DNA of 64,000 bases from CAZMZW01 sp963802275 (GCA_963802275.1 CAWDIB010000005.1:62001-126000); one strand, 5' to 3'; counted from the stretch's first letter, positions 53,289 through 63,615 are shown. Numbers and translations are program-made. Notes: generated from the letters alone by a model not told the origin.

Positions 53289-54221
53289 ATGAAAAAGAAA
53301 ATTGCCGTTATCGGCATGGGCGGCATTGCCCAGAAAGGCCATCTGCCGGTTCTCACTGCCATGCCTGGATTGGAACTTTTCTTTCATTCCCGCACGGCTG
53401 ATAAGGTCAAGGAGTTGGCTGATTTATACCGTGTGCCCAAATGGACCACCAGTCTGAATGAATTATTCAGCTGGAAACCGGATTGCGCCTTCATCCTCAC
53501 GCCCACCCCCTCCCATTATCAATTGGCATCCGCCTGCCTGGAGGCAGGCATGGATGTCTTCACCGAAAAACCAGCCACTGAAAGCGCTGCCGAAACCCGC
53601 AAACTGGCTGAGTTGGCTGATGCCAAAAAAAGGATCGCCATGGTGGCCTTCAACCGGCGCTATGCCCCCTTATCCGTTCAAGCCAGAGAGCTGTGGGGCA
53701 AGCGGGCTGTGACGCTGGCCAATATTCAAAAAAGCCGCACCAAACCCGGATTCAGAGGCCTGCCGATGCATGTTTCCGAGGAACTGGTGCATGTCATTGA
53801 CATCCTGCGCTTTTTTGGCGGCGAAGCAAAAGTCCTCACCACCCACTACCGATTGGACCGCGACGACATGGTGGTGGAAGTAGTCAGCGTGCTGGATTAT
53901 GAAGAAGGTGGTTTGGCAACCATCACCGCCAGCCTGCAAGCCGGACACTGGTACGAGCATTACGAACTCAACGGTGAAGCTGCCACCCTCAATCTGAATG
54001 TTTTTTCTGACCTGCATTTTACTGAGCAGGAATGCACCCAGTCCTGGAAGGAACCCTACGATAGCACCTGGACGACCAACCTGTTCGGGCGCGGATTTGT
54101 GGGACAGATCGAACATTTTTTGCAATGCGTTGAATCCCGCCAGCAGCCGCAAACCAATCTTTGGGATTGTGCGAAAACCCAGCAGCTTGTGGAAGGCATC
54201 ATCGCTAAAGCAGGCAAATAA
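53289..54221 (+). CDS. Gfo/Idh/MocA family oxidoreductase
   Basis: The 310-residue NAD(P)-dependent enzyme starts with a Rossmann motif (AVIGMGGIAQKGHLPVL) and has the family's EKP motif (DVFTEKPATES) near residue 95, and HVSEELVHVIDILRFFGG in the second domain. It likely oxidises or reduces a sugar or inositol-like substrate. It diverges from the glycyl radical enzyme, so a joint role in one sugar or polyol pathway is possible but unproven. GGAGA precedes the ATG. Confidence 0.87.
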   Translation: MKKKIAVIGMGGIAQKGHLPVLTAMPGLELFFHSRTADKVKELADLYRVPKWTTSLNELFSWKPDCAFILTPTPSHYQLASACLEAGMDVFTEKPATESAAETRKLAELADAKKRIAMVAFNRRYAPLSVQARELWGKRAVTLANIQKSRTKPGFRGLPMHVSEELVHVIDILRFFGGEAKVLTTHYRLDRDDMVVEVVSVLDYEEGGLATITASLQAGHWYEHYELNGEAATLNLNVFSDLHFTEQECTQSWKEPYDSTWTTNLFGRGFVGQIEHFLQCVESRQQPQTNLWDCAKTQQLVEGIIAKAGK

Positions 54222-54243
54222 ATCCTTTCTCTAAAAGATTATA

Positions 54244-54302
54244 TTGACAAAATAGAAATTCATTGTATAATGGTATAGTGGTTATACCAATATACCATTA
54301 TA
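54244..54302 (+). promoter_or_regulatory. strong promoter with palindromic operator
   Basis: TTGACA (54244-54249), 16 bases, and TATAAT (54266-54271) form a consensus promoter. TATAATGGTATA (54266-54277) and TATACCATTATA (54291-54302) are perfect inverted repeats, and a third half-site TATACCA lies between them (54283-54289). A repressor bound there would cover the -10 box. Confidence 0.75.
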
Positions 54303-54324
54303 TTAATTAAATAAAGGAGCAAAA

Positions 54325-54483
54325 ATGAAATTCGATATCACCAAAAGCATTGGCATGCTACTGCTGGCCATCTGGCTGATCCTGATGGGTTTATCTTTAT
54401 TCATCCCCGCTATTGCTGACCTCAACCAGATCCTGTCCGTGCTCGCCATTGCTGCAGGCGTTTTCATCCTGCTGGATAAGTAA
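54325..54483 (+). CDS. small two-helix membrane protein
   Basis: This 52-residue protein begins MKFDITKSIGMLLLAIWLIL, has a first helix of about 20 residues, a short loop (FIPAIADLNQ) and a second helix (VLAIAAGVFILLDK). AAAGGAG lies six bases before the ATG, and a palindromic consensus promoter lies upstream. It resembles small inner-membrane proteins of unknown role. It is followed by a strong terminator, so it is a single-gene unit. Confidence 0.75.
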   Translation: MKFDITKSIGMLLLAIWLILMGLSLFIPAIADLNQILSVLAIAAGVFILLDK

Positions 54484-54503
54484 TTTTCACTGTTCGGGAA
54501 ATT

Positions 54504-54567
54504 CCTCCCTTTCAGCCCGGCCGCCAACCCCTTATTGGCGGCTGGCTGGAGGGAGGTTTTTCTTTAT
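54504..54567 (+). terminator. long terminator between the 52-residue gene and uvrB
   Basis: CCTCCCT pairs with AGGGAGG, with an inner CCGCCAA/TTGGCGG stem, followed by TTTTTCTTTATTTTT. The arm overlaps the uvrB stop codon on the other strand. Confidence 0.85.
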
Positions 54568-56624
54568 TTTTAGCGAATCGGATTCCATTTCCTCCCCGGC
54601 CAGTAAGGCGGCTTTCTTCCACGGCGGCAGGTTGGAATCCTCCACCATCAAGCGGCGTATTTCCAGCATCTGGTCGCGCAGCACCGCCGCCCGCTCAAAC
54701 TCCAGGTCCTTGGCAGCCTGTTTCATCTTCTGTTCAGTCTCTTCCATCAACCGCCTGATTTCATCCCTCGGTAGCCGCGTGACGCCGCCATCCGCCTGGT
54801 AGGTACCATGGGCTTCCGCCACCGCTTTCTCGGTCAGACGGGCGGTGATGTCGTGAATCTCGCGCACGATGGTCAGCGGTTCAATATGGTGATCGTAGTT
54901 GTAGGCCTCCTGCTTGGCACGGCGCCGATTGGTCTCGTTGATGGCTGTCTTGATCGCGTCCGTCATCTGGTCGGCGTACATGATGACCTTGCCATGCACG
55001 TTGCGGGCGGCGCGCCCGATGGTTTGGATCAGCGCCACCGCGGAGCGCAGGAAGCCCTGCTTATCTGCATCCAGGATGGCCACCAGCGATACTTCCGGCA
55101 GGTCCAGTCCTTCGCGCAGCAGATTGATGCCGACGATGACATCATAGACCCCCAGGCGCAAATCGCGCAGGATGCCCACCCGCTCCAGGGTTTCCACCTC
55201 GGAGTGCAGGTAATGCACCTTGATATCCAGTTCCTTCAAATAGTCGGATAGATCCTCTGCCATACGTTTGGTGAGGGTGGTCACCAACACTCGTTCGCCC
55301 ACCTCCACCCGCTGGCGGATCTCACCGATCAGGTCGTCCACCTGCCCGGTTATCGGGCGCACTTCCACCTGCGGGTCCACCAGGCCGGTGGGGCGGATGA
55401 TCTGCTCCACCACCGCATCCGCTTTTTTCAGCTCATATTCAGCCGGTGTGGCAGATGTGTAAATGGTGTAGCCCATCTTCTTTTCAAATTCATCAAAGGT
55501 CAGCGGGCGGTTATCCAGTGCCGAGGGCAGCCGGAAACCGTAATCCACCAGGGTTTGTTTGCGCGAAAGATCGCCATTGTACATACCGCGGATCTGCGGG
55601 ATGGACATGTGCGATTCATCAATGAAAAGCAAGTATTCCGAAGGCAGAAAATCCATCAGCGTCCAGGGCGGCGAGCCGGGCGGACGGCCGTCCAGGTGGC
55701 GGGAATAATTTTCCACTCCCGAACAGTAACCGATCTCGCGCAGCATTTCCAGGTCATACAACGTGCGCATTTCTAGGCGTTGAGCTTCCAGTAATTTGCC
55801 CTGCTCTTTGAATATTTTCAACCGATCTTCCAGTTCTGCTTCGATATTCTGATGGAGGTTTTCAGACGCTCTTCATCGGTGATGTAATGCTTGGCCGGGT
55901 AGATTTCCACCTGCGGCAGTTCCTGAATGATCTCACCGGTCAGCGGATTCAGCGAGACGATGCGTTCCACCTCATCCCCGAAGAAGGCGATGCGATACGC
56001 CAGGCTCTTTTCGTACGCCGGAAAGATTTCCAGGGTATCCCCGCGCACGCGGAAGACACCCTGGCGCAGCTCCAGGTCATTACGGGCATAATGGCTTTCG
56101 ATCAACTGGCGCAGCAGGACATTGCGGCGGTACACTTCCCCCTGGCGTAAAGACATGACCACCCCGGCATACTCTTCCGGGCTGCCCAGTCCATAGATGG
56201 CGGAAACTGATGCGACCACGATGACATCCTTGCGGGACACGATCGAAGTGGTCGCTGCCAGCCGCAGACGCTCAATTTCTTCATTAATATCTGTTTCTTT
56301 TTCAATGTAGAGGTCCTGGCGGGGGACATAGGCCTCCGGTTGGTAATAGTCATAATAGGAAACGAAGTATTCCACCGCGTTGTCCGGGAAAAAATCCTTG
56401 AATTCGGCATACAGCTGGGCAGCCAGGGTTTTGTTGTGCGCCATCACCAGCGCCGGCAGCTGCAATTCATTGATGATATTTGCCATGGTAAAGGTCTTGC
56501 CGGTGCCGGTGGCACCCAGCAGCACCTGGTGACGCTTGCCGGCACGGATGCCTTCCAATAATTGGCGGATGGCTTCCGGTTGATCACCCATTGGCTGATA
56601 AGGTGCCTGCAGTTTAAAGCTCAT
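54532..56624 (-). CDS. uvrB: excinuclease ABC subunit B, frameshifted
   Basis: UvrB is the damage-verifying helicase-like subunit of nucleotide excision repair. The N-terminal part has QVLLGATGTGKTFTMANI (Walker A), the beta-hairpin YYDYYQPEAYVP, and SVSAIYGLGSPEEYAG. The C-terminal part has EYLLFIDESHMSIPQIRGMY, VGINLLREGLDLPEVSLVAI and a UvrC-binding helix. The two halves are in different frames; adding one base near 55849-55852 (TSIQNIEAELEDRL) joins them. Otherwise the length is normal (about 698 residues), so a sequencing or assembly error is likely. It overlaps mfd by four bases. Confidence 0.9.
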
Positions 56625-59600
56625 GTTGATTCCTTTTTCCCATTTCTGGATAATTCAATGATCAATTTAAGCACCTCTTCCAGGCGGGTTTGCCAGTTTT
56701 CCTTCATTTTATCAAAGGGCATCCAGTAGGCATTGCGGCCGGCACGGGCTTGCTCGCCCAGCGACGGGAGGTCCTTTTTTACTCCTTTTTCCATAGGGGG
56801 CGGATAGCGCAGCACCAACTGACCGCTCTCGATGGCAACGGAAGCCAAACCGGCTTTCTCCGCCAGCAGACGGAACTTCAACTGGAGAAACAGGTTTTGC
56901 ACTTCTGGTACCAGCGGACCAAATCGGTCAACGAATTCCTCCTTCATCTTATCGATCTGCTCTTCAGACTGGATATCCGCCAGGCGGCGGTAAAGCTGCA
57001 CGCGCACGTTCGGGTCGCGTACATAATCCATCGGGATGCTCACCGACAGGGGCAATTCCACCACCACCAGCGGTTTGATACCTTTGAAGGGTATTTGCAG
57101 GGAGGTCTTTTCAAACTCATCGACCTTCTTCAGTTCATTGACCGCCTGGTTCAGCAAACGCGTATAAAGATGAAATCCCACCGAAGCAATATGACCAGAC
57201 TGCTGCGTGCCCAGCAGGTCCCCCGCCCCGCGCATTTCCAGGTCGCGCATGGCAATGGAATAGCCGGAGCCCAATTGGCTGTTCTCGGCAATGATCTCCA
57301 GCCGCTCGCGGCCTTCAGCTGTGGGCGCTTTGCGGTGGTTGAAAAAGAAATAGGCATATGCCCGCTGCGCCCCGCGCCCCACCCGGCCGCGCAGCTGATA
57401 CAACTGCGCCAGCCCGAAGGTATCCCCGCGGTCGACGATGAGGGTGTTAGCGTTGGGGATGTCCAATCCGGATTCAATGATGGAGGTGGACAGCAGCACA
57501 TCCACGTTACCATGGGTGAACTGGTGCATCACTTCCGCCAGCTGATTTTCCGCCATCTGTCCATGGGCAACCGCAATGTTCGCTTCCGGCACCAGCCGCC
57601 TGAGCTGGTTGGCCATGCTTTCAATGGTTTGCACGCGGTTATGCACAAAGAAAACCTGCCCGTGCCGGTCCAGTTCGCGCAGCATCGCCCGCCGCACGAT
57701 GGCTGGATCATACGCGCCCACATGCGTGCTGACCGGCAGCCGATCAGAGGGGGGCGTATTGATGATGGAAATATCACGCACCCCGGAAAGCGACATGTAC
57801 AAGGTGCGCGGGATGGGCGTGGCGGTGAGGGTGAGCACATCCACCTCGGTGCGGAATTTCTTTAAATGTTCCTTGTGGGCAACCCCAAAGCGCTGCTCCT
57901 CGTCAATGATGAGCAAGCCAAGGTCCTTGAAAGACACATCCTGCTGCACCAGGCGGTGCGTGCCGATGACAATATCCACTTCACCCGCTGCAAGCTGCTC
58001 CAGGATCCTATCCTGCTCGGCTGCCGTCTTGAAGCGGGAAAGCATGGCTATTTTTACCGGGAAGGGGGTAAGGCGTTGCTCAAAGGTTTCAAAATGCTGC
58101 TGCGCCAGGATGGTGGTGGGCACCAGCATGCCCACCTGCTTGCCATCCATGACCGCCTTGAAGGCTGCCCGCAGGGCCACCTCGGTCTTGCCGTAGCCGA
58201 CATCCCCGCATAAGCAGGCGGTCCATCGGGCGGTGCTTTTCCATGTCTGTCTTGACTTCAGCGATGGCGCGTACCTGGTCGTCGGTTTCTATGTAAGGAA
58301 AACTGGCTTCCAATTCTTTTTGCCATACAGTATCAGGCTGGAAGGAGAATCCTTCCGCCGTTTCGCGCCGCGCATACAGGTCGAGCAAGTCCCAGGCCAC
58401 CTTATGCACCGCTCCGCGCACGCGCGTCTTGGTCGCCTGCCATTCGGGGGTTCCCAGGCGGGTAGGATGCGGCGGGCGCTCATCGGGACCGACATACAGG
58501 CTGATGCGGTCCGCCTGGTGCACCGGCACGAACAACTCGTCATCATCGGCATATTCCAGCTGCAGGAATTCGCGGTCGGCGCCTTCCAGCGTCCGCCTGA
58601 CCAAGCCCATGAAACGCCCGATGCCGTAATCGACATGCACCACCCAATCGCCCGCTTTTAGATCAGCATAACTGGTTTCAGGGCTTTCACCTTTGAAGCG
58701 GGTGCGCCGGCGGGGCTGTGGTCGCTCCCAGCCGAAGATTTCGCCATCGGTCAGGATAACCAGTTCGCTCCTGTCCGGGTAAGTTAAACTGAACCCCTGG
58801 CTGAGCGATGCTTCAATGATCTGGAGGTTGGATGTTTCCGTCTCCCCTTCAGACTGATCCTGCCATAATTCCCGCAGCCGTGCTGCCTGGCGGGAAACGA
58901 TGGCAACCTGGTTCTTGCGCCAGACTGCCCGGCGCACAAATTCCATCAGCTCTTCCAGCTTGCCGCCAAAACGCGGTGCGGATGAAAAATTTGAGCCCAG
59001 GTCTTGCGCTTGTTTTTCACCTGAATATCCCAGGTCAAGCCAGGAGATGCGCACACGCGTATCGGTCAGTTCCGACCAGGTGAGGTAAGGGGTGGGAAAG
59101 CCCTCATCAATCCATCCGGCAGTGATGGCTTCCTGGCGCAGCGGAAGGGATTGCTCTTCAATTTCAGTGGCAACCGTCTCAAGGTAACCGGCATCATCCT
59201 GGACAATCAGCGCCTTTTCCGGCAGGTAATCCAGCATACTGGCCGGGGTGGGATGAATGAGCGGCAGTTCAAACTCGTCCACGCTCTTTTCGGAAATTTC
59301 GCCGCCATCCTCTTCAACCAGCTGAAAAACTTCACGGGCGGGGGTTAAAAAGACCGTCTCCAGTTTTTGCACCGAGCGCTGGCTGGCCGGGTCGAAGGTG
59401 CGAATGGTTTCCACCTCGTCGCCAAAGAATTCCAACCGCACCGGCAGATCTGCGTTGGGCGCCCACGCATCCACGATCCCGCCGCGGTGGGATACCTGCC
59501 CGGCCGCAACGACGACTTCCTGCACTTCGTACCCCCCGCGAACCAGTTTCTTTAAAAGAGAGGTCAATGCAATGGACTGACCCTGGTGTAGCGCCAGGCA

Positions 59601-60038
59601 ATTGCTGAGGAAATCCCTTCGCGGCAGGGTGCGCGTCATCAACGCCTTGACCGTGGTGATGATCAATGGCTTATCCACCTGCTTGCGGCCCGGCACCCAA
59701 TCATCTGCCAGTGCGGCCAGCGCCTTGATGCGCTCCCAGCGCACCGTCTCACCCCAGGCGATCTTCTCATAAAAAAGCGCCGGCGGTTCGGCAAAATTTA
59801 ATATGCGCATGCCGGGCGACCAAAAATTCAACTCCTCCTGCACCACCTGCGCCTGGTCGGAATGTGCCAGGATGTACACCAGCGGTCCTTTCAATTGGGG
59901 CAGCATTTCAGCCAGCATGGGTAGCCGGGCTGCCCGTGAGATGGCTACCGGCCTTAGTTGGCCTTCCGCATTGATTTCTTCCAACAATTGATGGAAGGCT
60001 GGCAAGCGGTCAAAACCGTTCGGGATGGGTGAGGTCAT
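56621..60038 (-). CDS. mfd: transcription-repair coupling factor Mfd, frameshifted
   Basis: Mfd removes stalled RNA polymerase and recruits UvrA. The first frame (58089-60038) holds the UvrB-like N-terminal domains, the RNA-polymerase-binding region (DWVVHVDYGIGRFMGL) and AEVKTDMEKHRPMDRLL. The second frame holds the translocase motor (IGTHRLVQQDV, GLLIIDEEQRFGVAHKEHL, LSTSIIESGLDIPNANTLI, YQLRGRVGRGAQRAYAY) and the C-terminal domain. The Walker A (CGDVGYGKTEVALRAAFKA) is restored by removing one base near 58211. Overall length about 1138 residues is normal. It lies between pth and uvrB, each overlapping or touching. Confidence 0.9.
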
Positions 60039-60650
60039 TTAGACGATGAGATGATTGAACCTGGTCATGGCAGCGCGGATGCCCTCGATGAGAAAGGTTT
60101 CCGCTGCCTGTTGAGCGTGGTCCAGCAGAATGGGCAGCAATTCTTCCTCAGCCGCGCTGAAATTTTGCAGGACATAATCCTCCACTGCCATCCTCCCCGG
60201 TGGCCGGCCGATACCCAATCGCAGGCGGGGAAAATCACCGCTGCCCAACTGCTGGATGATGGAGGTCATACCCTTGTGGCCGGCTGAGCCGCCTTCCGCG
60301 CGCAGCCGCAGGGTACCCAGCGGCAGGTCGAGGTCATCGTAGATGACCAGCATCTTTTCCAGCGGAATTTTGTAAAAACGGAATAGGGAAGAAACCGCCT
60401 GGCCGGACAAGTTCATGAAGGTCTGCGGTTTGGCCAGGATGATGCGGTAGTCATTCCATTGTCCCACTCCAACCAGAGCCTTGTTGCGCACATGCTCCAG
60501 CGGGATTTGCCAGGTTTTTGAAAGCCGGTCCGCTGCACGAAAGCCGATGTTGTGGCGGTTGAGCCGGTATTCACGCCCGGGATTGCCCAGGCCGACGATG
60601 AGAAAGGTTTCTTTTTCCACTTTTTTCCCAAATAATTGTTTGAAGATCAT
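60039..60650 (-). CDS. pth: peptidyl-tRNA hydrolase
   Basis: The 203-residue enzyme frees tRNA from dropped-off peptidyl-tRNA. It has LIVGLGNPGREYRLNRHNIGF with the catalytic His, KPQTFMNLSGQAV with the key Asn, YDDLDLPLGTLRLRAEGGSAGHKGM, and PRLRLGIGRP. I take the ATG at 60650, with AGGAAA before it; a start seven codons earlier is possible. The gene leads into mfd and uvrB. Confidence 0.95.
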   Translation of the reverse strand: MIFKQLFGKKVEKETFLIVGLGNPGREYRLNRHNIGFRAADRLSKTWQIPLEHVRNKALVGVGQWNDYRIILAKPQTFMNLSGQAVSSLFRFYKIPLEKMLVIYDDLDLPLGTLRLRAEGGSAGHKGMTSIIQQLGSGDFPRLRLGIGRPPGRMAVEDYVLQNFSAAEEELLPILLDHAQQAAETFLIEGIRAAMTRFNHLIV

Positions 60651-60746
60651 TTTTTTCCTGTAAAAAGGCAATTAGTTAGTTTAACATAAAAGGAAACGAA
60701 ATGCAAAAATTTCACAGAAATTCGCGAGGCGATAGCTTTCGGATCC

Positions 60747-60765
60747 AGGCGGCGTCCCGCCGCCT
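60747..60765. repeat. GC-rich hairpin, repeat-like
   Basis: A perfect inverted repeat AGGCGGC-GTCCC-GCCGCCT, flanked by copies of AATTCGCGAG. It looks like an extragenic palindromic element. Confidence 0.45.
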
Positions 60766-60969
60766 GAAAATTCGCGAGTCGGTGGCTGGTGAAGCAATCT
60801 CATTTTTAAGATACAACGCTAAAGCTTATTTCGTCGCTGCGCTTCTTGTAAATGCTTCTGCGAGAAGGTCTTTGCTGAAGCAGTTTCATAGGTTTTGCAT
60901 CATCGCGTGAGTTTCCTTCAGGTTGCTGCACATTCCTCACAAAAGCAATGAGCTTTTTTTTTCGATATA

Positions 60970-60987
60970 GGCGACGCCCTCGTCGCC
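60970..60987. repeat. GC-rich hairpin, repeat-like
   Basis: GGCGACG-CCCT-CGTCGCC is a perfect 7-bp hairpin in an AT-rich surrounding, of a kind often scattered between genes as a repeat family. Confidence 0.4.
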
Positions 60988-61133
60988 ATTCCAATTTTCA
61001 CGATACAGGTGAGCCGAAACAGTCTAATTATTGCCTATTTGTTCAGCTAGTAACGTCGATATTCAACGAATACCATTGACGATTTCTCCAGTTTGGTGTG
61101 CAGAATGCCATAAAGGCAATAATCCCTGTATGT

Positions 61134-61139
61134 TATAAT
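61134..61139 (+). promoter_or_regulatory. extended -10 box of a leaderless gene
   Basis: TGT-TATAAT, then seven bases, then the ATG at 61147 without a Shine-Dalgarno sequence. Confidence 0.6.
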
Positions 61140-61146
61140 AATTTTT

Positions 61147-61590
61147 ATGAGCCGAGAAAAACCCGAAAAGTCGGAAACCACCCAGGAAGAAGCCATCCAA
61201 ACCAGCAACGGCGTAAAAAGCCGCATGGTGTGGGTTGTCCTGGCAGTGCTGATCATCCTGGGAGCGCTCATTGCCGGCGTGGTGGTCCTTGCCCGCACGG
61301 ATGCCGCCACCACCGGCCAGGTGCGCGATATTTTCATCATTGTCCTGGCGATGGAAGCACTGATCATCGGTGTGGCACTGGTTGTCCTGGTGGTGCAGCT
61401 GGCGCTGCTGATCAACCTCCTACAGAATGAGATCAAACCCATTTTGGAGAACACTCGCCGCACGGTGTTGACCCTCAAGGGCACCAGCGCCTTCTTAAGC
61501 AAGCACGCCATTCAGCCGGTCCTGCGCATTTCCAGCCTGGCAGCCGGATTGCGTAAATTGATTCAAATCGTTGGTATCATTAGAAAATAG
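61147..61590 (+). CDS. membrane protein with two helices, DUF948-like
   Basis: The 147-residue protein has a hydrophilic N-terminus (about 1-25), two hydrophobic segments (MVWVVLAVLIILGALIAGVV and IFIIVLAMEALIIGVALVVL), and an amphipathic C-terminal helix (LLQNEIKPILENTRRT). This layout is like DUF948/YtxG-type proteins, which often sit next to YtxH genes, as here. The role is unknown, perhaps in envelope stress. It is likely translated from a leaderless mRNA. Confidence 0.75.
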   Translation: MSREKPEKSETTQEEAIQTSNGVKSRMVWVVLAVLIILGALIAGVVVLARTDAATTGQVRDIFIIVLAMEALIIGVALVVLVVQLALLINLLQNEIKPILENTRRTVLTLKGTSAFLSKHAIQPVLRISSLAAGLRKLIQIVGIIRK

Positions 61591-61613
61591 AAAAACTACA
61601 CAGGAGGTAGAAC

Positions 61614-61949
61614 ATGTCCGATCGAAATGATAGTTTTGGTGCTTTCTTGGCCGGCCTGGTTTTGGGCGGTCTGGCAGGCGGGATCGTTGCCCTGCTGTTC
61701 GCTCCGCAATCCGGTGAAGAAACCCGCTCCATCATCCATGACAAAGCCATTGAACTGCGCGATAAGGCCAGTGAAACGTATGAAGAAACCTTGTCCCGGG
61801 CGGAAAAAGCCGCCGATGAAGCGGTAAAGAGAACCGAAGCGGTTTACAATCAAGCCAAGGCTAAAGCCAGTGAATTGGCCAAGAAAGGCCAGGTCATGCT
61901 GGATGAGCAAAAGGAAAAATTGAGCCGGAAACCCAAATCGGAAGCCTGA
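61614..61949 (+). CDS. YtxH domain-containing protein
   Basis: The 111-residue protein has one N-terminal Gly-rich helix (FLAGLVLGGLAGGIVALLFAP) followed by QSGEETRS, the YtxH signature, then a long Ala/Glu/Lys-rich amphipathic helix (about 45-100). Related proteins are general-stress induced in Firmicutes. AGGAGG precedes the ATG, and a strong terminator follows. It forms a two-gene unit with the DUF948-like gene. Confidence 0.9.
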   Translation: MSDRNDSFGAFLAGLVLGGLAGGIVALLFAPQSGEETRSIIHDKAIELRDKASETYEETLSRAEKAADEAVKRTEAVYNQAKAKASELAKKGQVMLDEQKEKLSRKPKSEA

Positions 61950-61975
61950 TCAGGGATTTCCACAATCCATTAAAA

Positions 61976-62005
61976 CAGCGCGTTCAATCGCGCTGTCTTT
62001 TTTTA
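61976..62005 (+). terminator. terminator between ytxH-like gene and nnr
   Basis: ACAGCGCG pairs with CGCGCTGT around TTCAAT, followed by CTTTTTTTAA. The T-run lies over the nnr stop codon. Confidence 0.92.
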
Positions 62006-63544
62006 ATCCAACAGTGCTAGCATCTGCGGTATGGCTCGGATGACGTCCGAGGCAAGCACAGATGCGGTAGTATCCAACTCTTCGGCCGCCAGCTGACCGG
62101 CGCGGGCATGAATAAAAGCAGCGGCAGCCGCGGCATGGAAGCTCTCCATTCCCTGGGTGATCAAGGCAGCCAGCATGCCCGCTAGCACATCCCCCGTACC
62201 GGCTTTGGCCAGGGCGGGTGTGGCGATCGGTACCACCATCACCTGCCCCTGCGGTGACGCCACCACGGTCAGCGCGCCCTTCAGCACCACCACCACACCC
62301 CACTTGATTGCAAATTTACGCGCTGTTTCCATCCGGTCTTGTTGAATGGATTCCACCTTTAACCCGGTCAAGGCTGACATCTCTCCTGGGTGTGGGGTGA
62401 GCACGCTGCCCTTTGGTAATTTCTGATGCCATTCAGTTATTTTAGACAGGTGGCGTAATCCATCCGCATCGACCACCAGAGGCGGAAGTTTGGGTATTTC
62501 AAGAAATTTTCGAATGAAATCAGCTACTGCACCCTCCTGCGCCAACCCGGGACCAACCAAACAAGCATTGACCTTTTCCATGTTCTTGTGTATAGACACA
62601 GCTGATTTGGCGCAAAAATATCCGTCCTCTTCCGGCACAGGCAGCCAGGTGGCTTCCGGTAAATGACCTGCCAGCATGGCTTGCAGCGATGACGGGATTG
62701 CTATACGCAACAACCCTACTCCCGTTCGGTAAGCTGCCCTGCCAGCCAGCAGCACCGCACCCGGATAATTTATACAGCCAGCTGCCATCATCATCGTACC
62801 AAAGTCTCCCTTATGAGCATCCAGTGCACGCTTGGGGAGCCAATCGCTCACCTTTAAGGTGTCCACTGCCTGGTCATGCACCTTTTCCCAGGTTGGCAAG
62901 TCCTCCGGGAAATCCAACTCTGCCATACCAATTTCGCCTGCAAAGACAAACGCAGGAAAGGTTAGTAATCCAGTCTTCACCGCCTGTATGCACAGCGTCA
63001 GGTCGGCCGGGATGCACTCGGCAGCTGCCTGCCCGCTTTCACAATCCACTCCTGACGGGCAATCCACAGCCACGGTATAGGGGCGTTCCTCATAAGCGGA
63101 CACAAATCCCAGCACATCCGCCACTGGTTTCTCAAGCGGCAAGCGTACCCCGGTACCCAGCACCCCATCCAAAAGTAATTCAGCTCTCTCCAGCCATTCT
63201 TCCAGCTTGACGAAACCTTCATCCATCTCCGCATGCAGGACCTTGCCCCCTTTATATTGAAAAGTAGTCAGCCATTCATCCTCTTCGGCGCGCGGCTTCA
63301 CCAGGTAGGCGGCGGCCTTCCAGCCCTGATCGATCAGGTTGGTCAGCGCGATCAGGGTATCCCCGCCATTGTTGCCGGAACCCACCAAGCCCAACACCAC
63401 CCGGTTCTCGCAATCATAAAATCGCACCAGCACATGAAAAGCGATCTCCCGCCCGGCATTGAGCATCATCTGCCGGTAGCTCAATTCGCGGGCATCCGCT
63501 TCCTTTTCCAGTGCGCGCATTTGTTCAACCGTTACGATCTTCAT
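62003..63544 (-). CDS. nnr: bifunctional NAD(P)H-hydrate repair enzyme (epimerase and dehydratase)
   Basis: The 513-residue protein repairs hydrated NAD(P)H. The N-terminal NnrE part (about 1-215) has VLGLVGSGNNGGDTLIAL and TVAVDCPSGVDCESGQAA. The C-terminal NnrD part (about 230-513) has AHKGDFGTMMMAAGCINYPG, VVDADGLRHLSKI, VLTPHPGEMSALTG and KAGTGDVLAGMLAALITQG with the catalytic Asp. The fused form is the usual bacterial one. The ATG has GAGGTG before it. Confidence 0.95.
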   Translation of the reverse strand: MKIVTVEQMRALEKEADARELSYRQMMLNAGREIAFHVLVRFYDCENRVVLGLVGSGNNGGDTLIALTNLIDQGWKAAAYLVKPRAEEDEWLTTFQYKGGKVLHAEMDEGFVKLEEWLERAELLLDGVLGTGVRLPLEKPVADVLGFVSAYEERPYTVAVDCPSGVDCESGQAAAECIPADLTLCIQAVKTGLLTFPAFVFAGEIGMAELDFPEDLPTWEKVHDQAVDTLKVSDWLPKRALDAHKGDFGTMMMAAGCINYPGAVLLAGRAAYRTGVGLLRIAIPSSLQAMLAGHLPEATWLPVPEEDGYFCAKSAVSIHKNMEKVNACLVGPGLAQEGAVADFIRKFLEIPKLPPLVVDADGLRHLSKITEWHQKLPKGSVLTPHPGEMSALTGLKVESIQQDRMETARKFAIKWGVVVVLKGALTVVASPQGQVMVVPIATPALAKAGTGDVLAGMLAALITQGMESFHAAAAAAFIHARAGQLAAEELDTTASVLASDVIRAIPQMLALLD

Positions 63545-63609
63545 CTTTCACCTCAATGGTTATGAAAATTATACAATGCCCATCATCTTCCACCAGCTGC
63601 TCCATCAGG

Positions 63610-63615
63610 TATAAT
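63610..63615 (+). promoter_or_regulatory. -10 box of a leaderless gene
   Basis: TATAAT, then seven bases, then the ATG at 63623, without a Shine-Dalgarno sequence. Confidence 0.55.

Larger units (their letters stand above)
60651..61146. other. intergenic region with GC-rich hairpins
   Basis: About 495 bases. It contains two tight GC-rich hairpins (listed separately) and a repeated AATTCGCGAG word near 60718 and 60769. A short plus-strand open frame from 60701 has no ribosome-binding site and is not counted. No RNA gene was recognised. Confidence 0.5.

Noticed and set aside
56690..57865. Plus-strand open frame of 391 codons opposite mfd
   Set aside because: It is an antisense shadow of the mfd motor domain, which has clear helicase motifs.
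60701..60910. Plus-strand open frame of 69 codons between pth and the DUF948-like gene
   Set aside because: No ribosome-binding site, and it runs through a GC-rich hairpin repeat.
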